Of a DNA stretch of 12,988 nt, positions 12,632 through 12,988 are shown piece after piece (the stretch's first letter is position 1; each line of letters opens with the position of its first letter). The position numbers and the translations under genes are program-made. This DNA comes from JANXVV01 sp038230975 (GTDB lineage: Bacteria > Planctomycetota > Phycisphaerae > Tepidisphaerales > Tepidisphaeraceae). Under the pieces are notes generated by a model that worked only from the letters and a program-made list of their open reading frames with translations, did not search any database and had not been told where the DNA came from. The stretch spans positions 1 through 12,988 of the forward strand of contig JBBRMF010000146.1 of NCBI GenBank assembly GCA_038230975.1, given 5' to 3'.

Positions 12632-12988
12632 CGAATCCTTATTCTAATCACCCTCGCCATTCCCTGCCAGAAGAATCTTCACAACAGCTTTTCAGGGCGT
12701 AACCGAACTTCCGGGAAAGCCCAAAATGCAATTCGGAGACGCGGAGATTGCTGAGACAGAGCGGAGGGGGAGGAAACCCGGACATCGTTCTTGGGGGCGA
12801 ACCCACACCTTCTTCTTGAATTCTCCGCTCTATCTCCGAAGTCTCCGCGTCTCCGGGTTGCATTTTCGCCGCCCGGGTACTGAGACGCTGCCTACGCCCG
12901 GAAGATTCGGCACGCTCGCTTTTCAATGGTACTGCACGTTTGCCCCACCCTTCATCGGTTTGTTTTACGAATCGCAATCTTCAAATTC
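12632..12988. other. Terminal region without a convincing gene
   Basis: Apart from the inverted repeat at 12723-12866, this stretch holds no open frame with recognisable content. A minus-strand frame at 12977-12648 runs straight through both repeat arms, gives a low-complexity basic peptide and is judged spurious. The region upstream of 12632 on the minus strand should contain the promoter of the small-protein/DUF262 unit, but I could not pick out a convincing one. Confidence 0.5.
12723..12866. repeat. Long imperfect inverted repeat
   Basis: The arms 12723-12766 and 12823-12866 are reverse complements with interruptions: AAAATGCAA pairs with TTGCATTTT, CGGAGACGCGGAGA (12734-12747) with TCTCCGCGTCTCCG (12842-12855), and AGAGCGGAG (12758-12766) with CTCCGCTCT (12823-12831). 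The spacer is 56 bp. It encodes nothing and could be a non-autonomous element or a large hairpin upstream of the small-protein/nuclease unit. Similar CGGAGACGCGGAG repeats are familiar from intergenic DNA of varied bacteria. Confidence 0.65.

Noticed and set aside
12648..12977. 109-codon minus-strand frame at the right end
   Set aside because: It reads through both arms of the inverted repeat, has no ribosome binding site or known motif, and is low in complexity.

Overview
The window most likely comes from a planctomycete, probably of the Phycisphaerae side of the phylum. The main reason is four tandem membrane proteins ending in the zinc-ribbon tail CGYDLRATPDRCPECG, which I associate from memory with large paralogous families in that group. 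Moderately GC-rich coding sequence and many REP-like palindromes between genes fit. This is an inference; the window has no rRNA or other taxonomic marker, and I see no tRNA or CRISPR array.

Layout. The left edge (1-349) holds the broken C-terminus of a group II intron maturase on the minus strand, cut off at a pair of inverted REP-like palindromes. Four paralogous two-pass membrane proteins follow on the plus strand (350-2666). The last three are packed, two of the joins being ATGA overlaps. A convergent gap with REP-like hairpins (2667-2845) separates them from a minus-strand pair: a PII-family signalling protein (5158-4814) followed 36 bp later by a ClC anion channel/antiporter with C-terminal CBS domains (4777-2846). 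Next come a decayed ISAs1-type transposase (5281-5996), a doubtful small ORF and a solitary Uma2-family nuclease-like gene (6171-6779, minus).

The middle right is a plus-strand housekeeping stretch: rarA (replication-fork AAA+ ATPase), 5-formyltetrahydrofolate cyclo-ligase and a LysM-L,D-transpeptidase. The last two are separated by an inverted array of 7-bp repeats. On the minus strand at the right end, a 79-aa protein lies directly upstream of a 711-aa DUF262/DUF1524 (HNH)/DUF5655 protein of the GmrSD-like type, probably a defence nuclease. The final 357 bp hold a long imperfect inverted repeat and no convincing gene.

How the genes may work together. Two two-gene units stand out. The PII/ClC pair places a nitrogen/energy sensor with an atypical T-loop beside an anion transporter that has its own CBS domains, with no amtB or glnA in the window. 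The small protein/DUF262 pair resembles a defence module with an accessory or antitoxin-like partner. The zinc-ribbon cluster looks like a locally expanding gene family in which the tail is conserved, even at DNA level, while the middle domain diverges. Functions of the zinc-ribbon proteins and the 79-aa protein are unknown.
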